36,115 nucleotides of DNA. Origin: Actinomycetales bacterium JB111. Its GTDB lineage: Bacteria > Actinomycetota > Actinomycetes > Actinomycetales > Actinomycetaceae. Positions within the stretch are counted from its first letter, which is position 1. Each line of letters starts with the position of its first letter. The stretch spans positions 1-36,115 of the forward strand of contig FUHX01000042.1 of the NCBI GenBank assembly GCA_900163555.1, written 5' to 3'. Shown here one piece after another: positions 18,118 to 27,576 of this stretch. The position numbers and the translations under genes were made by a program. Below the pieces are notes generated by a model, which ran no database searches, had not been told where the DNA came from, and saw nothing but the letters and a program-made list of their open reading frames with translations.

Positions 18118-19340
18118 GCGACGGTCTCCTCGGTCGAAGTTGCGCGGGCTCCCACGACGTCGATGCCGTCGTAGAGCCACGCGAAGGACTGGTGCGCGGA
18201 CTGGCTGGACCAGTGCGCGAGCATGTCGCGTCGGACGACCCGCTCGGCGCCGGAGGCATGGAAGAGCTGGCCGAACAACCGCGACGTGAGGGTGACCCTC
18301 GAGGTGCGGGAGAACCGCTCTTCGGCGTAGTCGTGGAGCGCGGACGGCACCTCACCCGGCGTGGACGCGCTGAGCGTGCGGGCGAGGACGACCGCGTCCT
18401 CGATCGCCATGCCCGCGCCCTGGGCCATGTACTGCAGGGTGGGGTGCGCCGAGTCGCCGAGGAGCGCGACGCGTCGGTCGGTCCACCTGTCGTCCGGATC
18501 CCGGTCACGCAGGACCCACATGCGCCACTCCTCGATCTTGCCGAGCAGTGTGGCCACGTTCGGGTGGACCCCCGAGAACTTGGCGTGGAGCTCGTCGGGG
18601 TCGCCGTAGACGTCGGCGCCCTCGAGGAAGCGGTCGCTGTGGAAGATCGCCCCCATGTTGAACAGCTCGCCTCGCCGCAGCGGGTAGTGGGCGAGGTGGA
18701 GGTTCGGGCCGGCCCAGAGGACGACGGAGTCCGACCGGAGGTCCTCGGGGATCTCGGTCATCGGCAGGACCGCGCGGTACGCGATGTGCCCGGTGATGCG
18801 GGGCTCGCCGTCGCCGACCAGCGACTCGCGGATCGTCGACCAGATGCCGTCCGCGCCGATGAGGACGCTTCCCGGGACCTCGTCCCCTCGCGCGGTGCGG
18901 ACGAGGACGCCGTCGTTCGTCTGGTCGTAGCCCGTGACCGTCTGCTCGGTCTCGAGCCTCACCAGCGGACTCGCGGCACAGGCGCGGACGAGGACCTCGT
19001 GCAGGTCCGCGCGGTGGATCGTCGCGTACGGGTAGCCGAAGCGTTCGACGAACGCGGGGCCGAGGTCGACGGACGTGACGTGCGAGCCGTCCAGGGCGTC
19101 CATGAGGGTGAGCGTCCTGGGGAAGAAGGCGATCTCGCGGATCTCCGCAAGGACCCCGAGTGCGTCCAGCATCCTCATGACGTTCGGGCCAACCTGGATG
19201 CCGGCGCCGACCTCGCTGAACTCGGCCGCCCGCTCCAGCAGGTGTACCGGGATGCCTGCGCGTGACAGACTCAGCGCGGTTGCCATCCCGCCGATTCCGC
19301 CGCCCACCACGACGGCGGGCGTCTGATCCTTGCGTTCCAC
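18114..19340 (-). CDS. Class A FAD-dependent aromatic monooxygenase (salicylate/6-hydroxynicotinate hydroxylase-like)
   Basis: A 408-residue single-component flavoprotein hydroxylase that would use NAD(P)H and O2 on an aromatic ring. The FAD fingerprint GGGIGG is at 13-18, followed by LLERAAEFSEVGAGIQVGPN; then come the DG motif (LIGADGIWSTIR) and the GD motif (VALLGDSAHPTLQYMAQGAG) that binds FAD ribityl and NAD(P)H. Segments AYRAVLPM and HYPLRRGELFN are typical of the salicylate 1-hydroxylase, 3-hydroxybenzoate 6-hydroxylase and NicC group. The start is a GTG (19338-19340) with GGGAGGA upstream. It heads the minus-strand set and overlaps the M24-fold gene by 4 bases, so the two enzymes are made together. 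Substrate not determinable from sequence. Confidence 0.9.
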   Translation of the reverse strand: MERKDQTPAVVVGGGIGGMATALSLSRAGIPVHLLERAAEFSEVGAGIQVGPNVMRMLDALGVLAEIREIAFFPRTLTLMDALDGSHVTSVDLGPAFVERFGYPYATIHRADLHEVLVRACAASPLVRLETEQTVTGYDQTNDGVLVRTARGDEVPGSVLIGADGIWSTIRESLVGDGEPRITGHIAYRAVLPMTEIPEDLRSDSVVLWAGPNLHLAHYPLRRGELFNMGAIFHSDRFLEGADVYGDPDELHAKFSGVHPNVATLLGKIEEWRMWVLRDRDPDDRWTDRRVALLGDSAHPTLQYMAQGAGMAIEDAVVLARTLSASTPGEVPSALHDYAEERFSRTSRVTLTSRLFGQLFHASGAERVVRRDMLAHWSSQSAHQSFAWLYDGIDVVGARATSTEETVA

Positions 19341-19352
19341 GAGTCCTCCCGA

Positions 19353-19422
19353 GAGTTGGTTGCTCGGAAGTCAACTCGTCGCAGGATCTCGCGTCTGTGA
19401 CCGTGGTCGGGCCAGGTGTGAC
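19353..19422. promoter_or_regulatory. Regulatory region of the monooxygenase gene set
   Basis: Inverted arms GAGTTG (19353-19358) and CAACTC (19372-19377) include a minus-strand TTGACT, a good -35 hexamer, though no matching -10 is clear. Further upstream TGTGAC occurs twice in direct orientation (19396-19401 and 19417-19422), 21 bp apart. These could be half-sites for a Crp-type protein, such as the one encoded at 14120-14854. Confidence 0.35.
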
Positions 19423-19473
19423 TTTTGTTGTGGCCTTCTCGGCCCGGGTGGATCGACCGTCAGATCCCGGCGA

Positions 19474-20364
19474 CTACACCTCACGCACGGCGAACGTGTC
19501 GCACTGCGCCATGTCGCCGCCCTCGTAGCCGACCGTGAACCAGTGCATGCGCTGCTCGGAGGAGCCGTGCGTCCAGGTCTCGGGGGAGACCTCCTGGCCG
19601 GCGCCGGACTGGATCCGGTCGTCGCCGACCGCGCTGGCGGCCTCGAGGGCGTCGGAGATCTCGGCCTGGGTGGGCGGCACGAGCATCGGCTCGCCGGTCT
19701 CCTCCTGCGGCACCTGCGACGCCTGGTTCACCCACATCCCGGCGTAGCAGTCGGCCTGCAGCTCGAGGCGCACGCCGTCGGACTGCGGTCCCGTGTCGGT
19801 CCTGTTGGCCGTCGCCATCACCCCGGTGAGGTTCTGGATGTGGTGCCCGTACTCGTGGGCGAGGATGTACATCTGCGCCAGGGGCGCGTTGCGTGCGCCC
19901 AGCTGGGTCTCCAGCTGGTCGAAGAATCCCGTGTCCACGTACGCCTGCGTGTCCGGCGGGCAGTAGAACGGCCCGACGGCGGAGCTCGCCTGCCCGCACC
20001 CGGTGCTGACACTCCCGCTGAAGAGGGTGAAGGTCGGCTCGGTCAGCTCGATGTTCGCCTGTTCGGGAAGGATCTCGCCCCAGACGTCGTGCAGCGACGC
20101 CCAGGTGAGGACCATGCGGCAGTCGACGTCGGTGTTCGCGTCCGCGCCCGAGCACTCGCCGAGGGTCTCCTCCTCGACGGGGCCGGCGTCCCCGCCGCCA
20201 CCCCCGCCAAGGAGGCCGGAGAGGTCCTGGCCGGTGAACATGTAGATCGCGAGCGCGAGGATGGCGACGACACCGCCACCGGCGGCGACGGGGCCACCCT
20301 TCCCGCGCCGGCGACGGACGCCCTCGTCGCCGCCGCTCCCGGTGGCGGAGTCTCGAAAAGTCAC
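19474..20364 (-). CDS. ypfJ: YpfJ-type neutral zinc metallopeptidase, membrane-anchored
   Basis: A 296-residue member of the YpfJ/zinc_peptidase family. A short cytoplasmic N-terminus with a basic RRRRGKGG stretch precedes one membrane helix (about 27-44, VVAILALAIYMFTG) and a Gly-rich linker, then the extracytoplasmic domain. The zinc motif is His170-Glu171-x2-His174 (AHEYGHHIQ); four cysteines in the 70-140 region may form disulfides. The start is taken as the GTG at 20362-20364: it follows AAGAGGG and the protein then begins MTFRD, which I recall as typical of the family. The longer upstream frame has no support. The natural substrate of the family is unknown. Divergent from the ABC-F gene. 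Confidence 0.88.
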   Translation of the reverse strand: MTFRDSATGSGGDEGVRRRRGKGGPVAAGGGVVAILALAIYMFTGQDLSGLLGGGGGGDAGPVEEETLGECSGADANTDVDCRMVLTWASLHDVWGEILPEQANIELTEPTFTLFSGSVSTGCGQASSAVGPFYCPPDTQAYVDTGFFDQLETQLGARNAPLAQMYILAHEYGHHIQNLTGVMATANRTDTGPQSDGVRLELQADCYAGMWVNQASQVPQEETGEPMLVPPTQAEISDALEAASAVGDDRIQSGAGQEVSPETWTHGSSEQRMHWFTVGYEGGDMAQCDTFAVREV

Positions 20365-20400
20365 GGTGTCCCTCTTTCTCCCGACCGACGGTGGCGGGTG

Positions 20401-20466
20401 CGCCCGCCGGCGGGCGGGCGTGCGAACGAAGCGTAACGGTCGCCGACCGGTGAGGTGCACCACCGG
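20401..20466. promoter_or_regulatory. GC-rich palindromes between ypfJ and the ABC-F gene
   Basis: CGCCCGCCGGCGGGCG (20401-20416) is a perfect 16-base palindrome, and CCGGTG (20447-20452) with CACCGG (20461-20466) forms an inverted repeat around an inner GGTGCACC. They lie between the two divergent starts. With such GC content they may be chance; an operator shared by both genes is possible. Confidence 0.25.
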
Positions 20467-20503
20467 GGCCGCTTTTGGCTGTCGTCCCGCGGCATCCCCG
20501 AAC

Positions 20504-20509
20504 TAGCAT
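20504..20509 (+). promoter_or_regulatory. -10-like element for the ABC-F gene
   Basis: TAGCAT lies 41 bases before the ATG at 20551, with AAGGG as the ribosome site in between. No convincing -35 at 16-18 bases. Confidence 0.3.
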
Positions 20510-20550
20510 CGATGGCGGCCAGATCGGCCGGAGCAACTCGAAGGGCAGTC

Positions 20551-22167
<1,617 letters not shown>

Positions 22168-22169
22168 AC

Positions 22170-22201
22170 GACGCCGACCTTGCCCTCGCGTGGTCGCCGT
22201 C
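22170..22201 (+). terminator. Hairpin after the ABC-F gene
   Basis: GACGCCGACC (22170-22179) and GGTCGCCGTC (22192-22201) pair at 9 of 10 positions with a 12-base loop, starting 2 bases after the stop. No T-run. A second GC-rich inverted region follows at about 22199-22245. Confidence 0.5.
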
Positions 22202-22316
22202 GACGACGACGCCGCCCCAGGCGGGCTCCGACGTCGACACCCCGGGCTCCGGCCTCGCCGTCGCCCCGGGAGCACACCCGTCCTCACAGAGCCGCACCTC
22301 CGCGTGAGCGCAGAAT

Positions 22317-22353
22317 GTTACGTGCGGTTGAACGGACGTGACATGGGCGAAAT
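22317..22353 (+). promoter_or_regulatory. GlnR-box-like element upstream of the nitrite operon
   Basis: GTGAC-N6-GAAAT (22338-22353) fits the actinobacterial GlnR a-b half-site pair (GTnAC-N6-GaAAC) with one mismatch. A weaker pair, GTTAC (22317-22321) with TGAAC (22329-22333), lies 21 bp upstream, close to the 22-bp period of double GlnR boxes. The element is 59-95 bases before the nirC start. GlnR control of nitrite assimilation is established in Streptomyces and mycobacteria; use here is inferred. Confidence 0.45.
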
Positions 22354-22411
22354 CTCGCCTCCATAGCCTCCTGAACACCTCGGAGATTCCGGGGAGTGTG
22401 GAGGCAGATCG

Positions 22412-23413
22412 ATGTCGTACGTCAAACCCGCTGACCTGCTCGTCGCCCTTCAGGACGCCGGCGAGGCGAAGATCAGGATGACCGCGCGGGACACGGTGAT
22501 CAAGGCCGTCATGGGCGCCGCGTTCCTCACCCTCGGCGCCGCCTTCGCGGTCACCGTCTCGACCACCACCGGCATCCCGCTGCTCGGTGCGCTGCTCTTC
22601 CCGGCCGGCTTCGTCATGCTCTACCTGCTCGGCTACGACCTGCTGACCGGCGTGCTCGTCCTCGGCCCGATCGCGTGGCTCGACCGCGCGCGCGGCCTCA
22701 CGCTCTGGTCGATGTTCCGCAACTGGGGCCTGGTCTTCACCGGGAACCTCATCGGCGCGCTGATGGTGGCCGTGCTCATGGCCATCGTCGTCACGTACGG
22801 CTTCGACACACCGCCCAACGAGGTCGGCCAGGCGCTCGGCCACATCGGCGAGGGCCGCACGGTCGGCTACTCCGACCACGGCGGCGCCGGCATGCTCACG
22901 CTCTTCGTCCGCGCGATGCTGTGCAACTGGATGGTCTCGACCGGCGTCATCGGCGCGATGCTGGCCAAGGACGTCGTCGGCAAGGTCGTCGCGATGTGGC
23001 TGCCGATCGCCGTGTTCTTCTTCATGGGCTTCGAGCACTCCATCGTCAACATGTTCCTCTTCCCCTCGGGCCTCCTGCTCGGCGGCGACTTCACGCTCGG
23101 CGACTACCTCGTCTGGAACGAGATCCCCACCCTCCTCGGCAACCTCGCCGGCGGCCTGCTCTTCTCCGTCACCCCCCTGGTCCTCCTCTACGGCCGCAGG
23201 CCGAGCGCGGCACTCCCCTCGGCAGGCGCGACAGCCGAGCCGGTCGCCACCTCCCCGGAGTTGACCGTCCCAGAGCCGGGCACCCCGGTGACCACGTCCG
23301 TCAGCACGACGTCCGTGACCACCCCGTCCGACGACGACGCCCCGGTCCCGGCGCACGCCTCCAGCGTGCCCGTGCCCGCCCGCCCGGGCGTGCTCGTCGC
23401 CGAGGAGTCCTGA
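22412..23413 (+). CDS. nirC: Formate/nitrite transporter family channel, probably nitrite (NirC)
   Basis: A 333-residue integral membrane protein of the FNT family, which forms pentameric channels for small monovalent anions. About six helices occupy residues 25-270; family landmarks are AMLCNWMVSTGVI and FEHSIVNMFLFPSGLLLGG, the latter with the conserved Asn-Met and Pro. After the last helix an unusual tail of about 60 residues, rich in Thr, Pro, Ala and Ser, runs to the end and should be cytoplasmic and disordered. The ATG at 22412 follows GGAGG at spacing 7. It is followed after 1 base by nirB, so nitrite is the likely substrate. First gene of the nir-siroheme operon. Confidence 0.92.
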   Translation: MSYVKPADLLVALQDAGEAKIRMTARDTVIKAVMGAAFLTLGAAFAVTVSTTTGIPLLGALLFPAGFVMLYLLGYDLLTGVLVLGPIAWLDRARGLTLWSMFRNWGLVFTGNLIGALMVAVLMAIVVTYGFDTPPNEVGQALGHIGEGRTVGYSDHGGAGMLTLFVRAMLCNWMVSTGVIGAMLAKDVVGKVVAMWLPIAVFFFMGFEHSIVNMFLFPSGLLLGGDFTLGDYLVWNEIPTLLGNLAGGLLFSVTPLVLLYGRRPSAALPSAGATAEPVATSPELTVPEPGTPVTTSVSTTSVTTPSDDDAPVPAHASSVPVPARPGVLVAEES

Positions 23414-23414
23414 C

Positions 23415-25973
23415 ATGACCCGCCACGTCGTCGTCCTCGGGGCGGGGATGGTCGCCCACCGGTTCGTCGAGGCCCTGCGCGCCCGGGACACGGAAGGGGC
23501 GTGGACGGTGACGGTCTTCGGCGAGGAGCCGCGCCGCCCGTACGACCGCGTCCAGCTCACCAGCTACTTCTCGGGCCGGGACCCGAAGGACCTGGAGCTC
23601 GGCGACGGGAGCCTGTGGGACGACGAGCGCGTCACTCTGCGGCGCGACTGCGCGGTCGTCGCCATCGACCGCGTGGCGCGCACCGTCACGGACCGTCTCG
23701 GCAGGGTCCACCCCTACGACGCCCTCGTCCTCGCCACCGGCGCCGCCGCGGCCGTCCCCCCGATCGACGGCGTCGACCTCCCGGGCGTGTTCGTCTACCG
23801 CGACCTCGACGACGTCGCCGCCCTGCGCGGCTGGGTCGAGACCGCGCGGGAGAACGCCCCGGTCAGCCGCGGCTGGCAGCGGCCCGTGCGCGGCGCGGTC
23901 ATCGGCGGCGGACTGCTCGGCCTCGAGGCGGCCGGTGCGCTCGCCGCGCTCGGCGCGCAGACCACGGTCCTCCAGTCCGGCACGCACCTGATGAACGCCC
24001 AGATCGATCTGGGCGGCGGCGAGGCCCTCAAGAGGATCCTCCAGTCGATGGGCATCGCCGTCCGGGTCGGCGCGCGCACCGAGCGCCTGCGCCCCTCGCG
24101 CCGCACGGGCGCGGTCGGCCACCTCGACCTGGCCGGCGGCCGGATGGACGCCGACGTCGTCGTCATCGCGACGGGCAACCGTCCGCGCGACGAGCTCGCC
24201 CGTCGGGCGGGACTGGCGGTCGGCACACGTGGCGGCGTCATCGTGGGGGAGACGTGCCGGACCGAGGACGCGAACATCTGGGCGATCGGGGACGTCGCGA
24301 ACGTCTCGGACACCGGCTGCGTCGGCCTGGTGGCGCCGGGCTACGCGATGGCGGAGGTCGTCGTCGACCGGCTGCTCGGGGGGAACGCGACGTACCCGGG
24401 CGCGGACACGGCGACCAAGCTCAAGCTCCAGGGCGTCGACGTGGCGAGCTTCGGCGACGCCTTCGGCACGGCCGCCGGCGCGATGGAGATCGTGCACGCG
24501 AACCCCGCCGTGGGCACGTACGCGAAGCTCGTGGTCTCCGACGACGCCCGCACGCTCCTCGGCGGCGTGTTCGTCGGGGACGCGGGCCCCTACACCGCGC
24601 TGCGTCCGCTTCTCGGCACCGCACTGCCCGGCGACCCGGGCCAGTACCTCGCGCCCGAGTCCGGCGGCGCGCCGAGCCTCGAGCTCCCCGCCGAGGCGAC
24701 CGTGTGCTCGTGCAACAACGTCACGGCCGGCGAGATCAGGGACGCCGTCACGGAGCACGGCTGCACGGACCTCGCGGCCGTCAAGAGCTGCACGCGGGCC
24801 GGCACGTCCTGCGGCTCGTGCCTGCCGCTGGTCAAGAAGCTCACCACGACCGAGCTGTCACGCGCCGGCCTCGAGGTCTCCGGCGCCCTGTGCGAGCACG
24901 TCGCGATGTCCCGCGCCCAGCTCTTCGACGCCGTGCGGGTCGCCGAGCTGCACACCTTCTCCGAGATCCTCGCCCGCTTCGCCGCCCCGGGCGCCCGGGG
25001 CTGCGACATCTGCAAGCCGGTCGTCGCCTCGATCCTCGCCTCCCAGGGCAACGGGCACATCCTCTCCGACGACCAGGCCGGCCTGCAGGACACGAACGAC
25101 CACGTGCTGGCGAACATGCAGAAGGACGGCACCTACTCGGTCGTCCCCCGCATCCCGGGCGGGGAGGTGACGCCCGAGCAGCTCGTCGTCATCGGTCAGG
25201 TCGCGAAGGACTTCGGGCTCTACACGAAGATCACCGGCGGGCAGCGCATCGACATGTTCGGCGCGCGGATCGAGCAGCTGCCGCACATCTGGCGGCGCCT
25301 GGTCGAGGGCGGCATGGAGTCCGGCCACGCCTACGGTAAGTCCCTGCGCACCGTGAAGTCCTGCGTCGGCTCCACCTGGTGCCGGTTCGGCGTGCAGGAC
25401 TCGGTCGGCATGGCCGTCGAGCTCGAGCTGCGCTACCGCGGCCTGCGCTCGCCGCACAAGATCAAGCTCGGCGTCTCCGGCTGCGCCCGCGAGTGCGCGG
25501 AGGCGCGCGGGAAGGACGTGGGCGTCATCGCCACCGACAAGGGCTGGAACGTCTACGTCGGCGGCAACGGCGGGTTCACCCCGAGGCACGCCCAGCTGCT
25601 CGCCGAGGACCTCGACGACGCCGCCCTGGTCCGCACGATCGACCGGTTCCTCATGTACTACGTGCGCACGGCCGACCGCCTGCAGCGCACCGCCGCGTGG
25701 GTGGAGGACCACGAGGGCGGGCTGGACGCGATCCGTCAGGTCGTGATCGAGGACTCCCTGGGGATCGGCGCCGACCTCGACGCGGCCATGCAGCGGCACG
25801 TGTCGGACTACGCCGACGAGTGGCGCGAGGTCCTCGAGGACCCCGAGAAGCTGCGGAGGTTCCACTCGTTCGTCAACGCGCCCGACGCCGCCGACCCCAC
25901 CCTGACGTACGTCACCGAGCGGGGCCAGATCCGGCCGGCGACGGCCGCCGACACGGCGGAGGTGTCCCGGTGA
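23415..25973 (+). CDS. nirB: Assimilatory nitrite reductase [NAD(P)H] large subunit
   Basis: An 852-residue cytoplasmic enzyme that reduces nitrite to ammonium with six electrons from NAD(P)H. Order of domains: FAD/NAD(P)H oxidoreductase (1 to about 400; VVVLGAGMVAHRF, and ATGNRPRDELARRAGL), a BFD-like [2Fe-2S] domain with Cys431, Cys433, Cys466 and Cys469, a ferredoxin-like half-domain (RIDMFGARI near 610), and the siroheme/[4Fe-4S] domain with Cys650 and Cys656 (SCVGSTWC) and Cys690 and Cys694 (GCAREC). All cluster ligands are present and length is normal. It depends on the SUF system for clusters and on the next four genes for siroheme. Overlaps nirD by 4 bases. Confidence 0.96.
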   Translation: MTRHVVVLGAGMVAHRFVEALRARDTEGAWTVTVFGEEPRRPYDRVQLTSYFSGRDPKDLELGDGSLWDDERVTLRRDCAVVAIDRVARTVTDRLGRVHPYDALVLATGAAAAVPPIDGVDLPGVFVYRDLDDVAALRGWVETARENAPVSRGWQRPVRGAVIGGGLLGLEAAGALAALGAQTTVLQSGTHLMNAQIDLGGGEALKRILQSMGIAVRVGARTERLRPSRRTGAVGHLDLAGGRMDADVVVIATGNRPRDELARRAGLAVGTRGGVIVGETCRTEDANIWAIGDVANVSDTGCVGLVAPGYAMAEVVVDRLLGGNATYPGADTATKLKLQGVDVASFGDAFGTAAGAMEIVHANPAVGTYAKLVVSDDARTLLGGVFVGDAGPYTALRPLLGTALPGDPGQYLAPESGGAPSLELPAEATVCSCNNVTAGEIRDAVTEHGCTDLAAVKSCTRAGTSCGSCLPLVKKLTTTELSRAGLEVSGALCEHVAMSRAQLFDAVRVAELHTFSEILARFAAPGARGCDICKPVVASILASQGNGHILSDDQAGLQDTNDHVLANMQKDGTYSVVPRIPGGEVTPEQLVVIGQVAKDFGLYTKITGGQRIDMFGARIEQLPHIWRRLVEGGMESGHAYGKSLRTVKSCVGSTWCRFGVQDSVGMAVELELRYRGLRSPHKIKLGVSGCARECAEARGKDVGVIATDKGWNVYVGGNGGFTPRHAQLLAEDLDDAALVRTIDRFLMYYVRTADRLQRTAAWVEDHEGGLDAIRQVVIEDSLGIGADLDAAMQRHVSDYADEWREVLEDPEKLRRFHSFVNAPDAADPTLTYVTERGQIRPATAADTAEVSR

Positions 25974-26329
25974 TCGAGGTGTGTGTCCTGGAGGACCTCC
26001 TGCCGGAGCGCGGGGTCGCGGCCCTCGTCGGTGGTGACCAGGTCGCCCTGTTCCGACTGCTCGGTGACCGGGTGGTCGGCGTCCAGCAGCGCGACCCGTT
26101 CTCCGGCGCGAACGTGATGTCCCGCGGGATCGTGGGCAGCCGCGGTGACCGGACGACGCTCGCCTCCCCGATGTACAAGCAGGTCTTCGACCTCGCGACC
26201 GGTGAGTGCCTCGACGACCTCGGCTCGACGCCGGTCGACGGCCTGCCCGCCACCCTGAGGACCTGGGACGTGCAGGTGGTCGGCGGCGCCGTGCTCGTCG
26301 GGAACCCGGCCGGGCGGAGGGCCGCATGA
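25970..26329 (+). CDS. nirD: Nitrite reductase small subunit
   Basis: A 119-residue Rieske-fold protein that partners NirB. It carries the NirD pattern DPFSGANVMSRGIVGSRG followed by ASPMYKQVFDLATGECLDD. The CxH and CxxH cluster ligands of true Rieske proteins are absent, as expected for NirD, so it holds no Fe-S cluster. The start is a GTG (25970-25972) inside the nirB stop (GTGA) with GGAGG at spacing 7, which gives coupled translation. The C-terminus overlaps the next gene by 4 bases. Confidence 0.93.
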   Translation: MIEVCVLEDLLPERGVAALVGGDQVALFRLLGDRVVGVQQRDPFSGANVMSRGIVGSRGDRTTLASPMYKQVFDLATGECLDDLGSTPVDGLPATLRTWDVQVVGGAVLVGNPAGRRAA

Positions 26330-27576
26330 TCTCGCTCCTCGGCGTCGACCTCGCCGGCCTGGACGTCCTCGTCGTCGGCGGCGGGGCGGTCGCCGCCCGA
26401 CGGGCCCGCGACTGGACCGAGGCGGGGGCGCTCGTCCGCGTGGTCGCTCCGAAGATCGAGCCCGGCCTGTGGGACCACCTGCAGGAGACGGGGAACTGGG
26501 CGGGCCGCGAGGTGACGGAGGAGGATGTCGACGGCGCGTGGCTCGTGCTCGCCGCGACCGACGACCCGGTCGTCAACCGCAAGGTCGCCTCCTGGGCGGA
26601 GACGCGGCGGACGTGGTGCATCGTCGCGAGCGACGCGGCCGCAGGCACCGCCCGCACGCCCGCGCTCGCGCGCAGCGGCGAGATCGCAGTCGGTGTGGTG
26701 AGCGAGGGGCGCGGCGACCCGCGCCGGGTGGCCGCCGTCCGGGACGCCCTCGCGGACCGCCTGCGCGAGGGGGTCGACCAACGACGACGCAGGCCGGGGC
26801 CGGGCCGCGTCACCCTGGTCGGCGGGGGACCGGGCGCCGTCGACCTGCTCACCGTGCGCGGGCGCAGGGCGCTCGCGGAGGCCGACGTCGTCGTCGTCGA
26901 CCGGCTCGGGCCCGTCGACGTCCTCGACGAGCTCCCGCCCGGCGTGGAGGTCATCGACGTCGGCAAGGAACCCGGCCGCCACACGGTGACCCAGGACGGG
27001 ATCAACGCCCTGCTGGTCCAGCACGCGCGGCGGGGCCGGCGCGTGGTGCGGCTCAAGGGCGGGGACCCGTTCGTGTTCGGCCGCGGCGGCGAAGAGGTCC
27101 TTGCGTGCCGGGAGGCCGGCATCGAGGTCGACGTCGTGCCCGGGCTGTCCAGCTCGCTCAGCGGCCCGACGCTCGCCGGGATCCCGCTCACCCACAGGGG
27201 GGTGGTCGCCGCGTTCCACGTCGTCGCCGGGCACGGCGGGCTCGACGCGACCGCGATCGCCTGCCTGACGAAGCGCTCGGCGACCGTCGTCGTGCTCATG
27301 GGTGTCTCGGCGCTCGCGACGATCGTGCGGCAGGCCCTTGGCGCCGGGGCGGACCGCGACCTTCCCGTCGCGATCGTCGAGCGGGCATCCACGGCCGAGC
27401 AGCGCGTGACGCGCGCCCCGCTCGGCGCGATCGCGGGGGTGTCCGCCGCGCGCGGCGTCACCTCGCCGGCGCTCATCGTCATCGGAGACGCCGTCGCGGT
27501 CCTCGAGGAGAGTGTGGACGTCGACACCGCGGCCCCTGGCCCCCGGTCGCTTCGGCCGTCGGAGATCCTCGCGTGA
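26326..27576 (+). CDS. cysG: Precorrin-2 dehydrogenase / uroporphyrinogen-III C-methyltransferase fusion (CysG-like)
   Basis: A 416-residue bifunctional siroheme enzyme. The N-terminal SirC-like part (1 to about 150) has a Rossmann motif DVLVVGGGAVAARRAR and the LAATDDPVVNRKV segment; it oxidises precorrin-2 to sirohydrochlorin with NAD+. The C-terminal SUMT part (about 157-400) has VTLVGGGPGAVDLLTVRG, VVVDRLGPVD, VRLKGGDPFVFGRGGEE and VVPGLSSSLSGP; it methylates uroporphyrinogen III twice with SAM. It is about 40 residues shorter than E. coli CysG, mostly in the middle, so the N-part may lack ferrochelatase activity, which the CbiX-like gene two positions downstream would supply. The ATG at 26326 overlaps the nirD stop (ATGA). 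Confidence 0.92.
   Translation: MISLLGVDLAGLDVLVVGGGAVAARRARDWTEAGALVRVVAPKIEPGLWDHLQETGNWAGREVTEEDVDGAWLVLAATDDPVVNRKVASWAETRRTWCIVASDAAAGTARTPALARSGEIAVGVVSEGRGDPRRVAAVRDALADRLREGVDQRRRRPGPGRVTLVGGGPGAVDLLTVRGRRALAEADVVVVDRLGPVDVLDELPPGVEVIDVGKEPGRHTVTQDGINALLVQHARRGRRVVRLKGGDPFVFGRGGEEVLACREAGIEVDVVPGLSSSLSGPTLAGIPLTHRGVVAAFHVVAGHGGLDATAIACLTKRSATVVVLMGVSALATIVRQALGAGADRDLPVAIVERASTAEQRVTRAPLGAIAGVSAARGVTSPALIVIGDAVAVLEESVDVDTAAPGPRSLRPSEILA

Noticed and set aside
20401-20416. Perfect 16-base palindrome as a replication or attachment site
   Set aside because: Composed only of G and C in a GC-rich promoter region, with no repeats, dnaA boxes or integrase nearby.
25970-26329. Rieske Fe-S cluster in NirD
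   Set aside because: The CxH and CxxH ligands are missing, as is usual for NirD.
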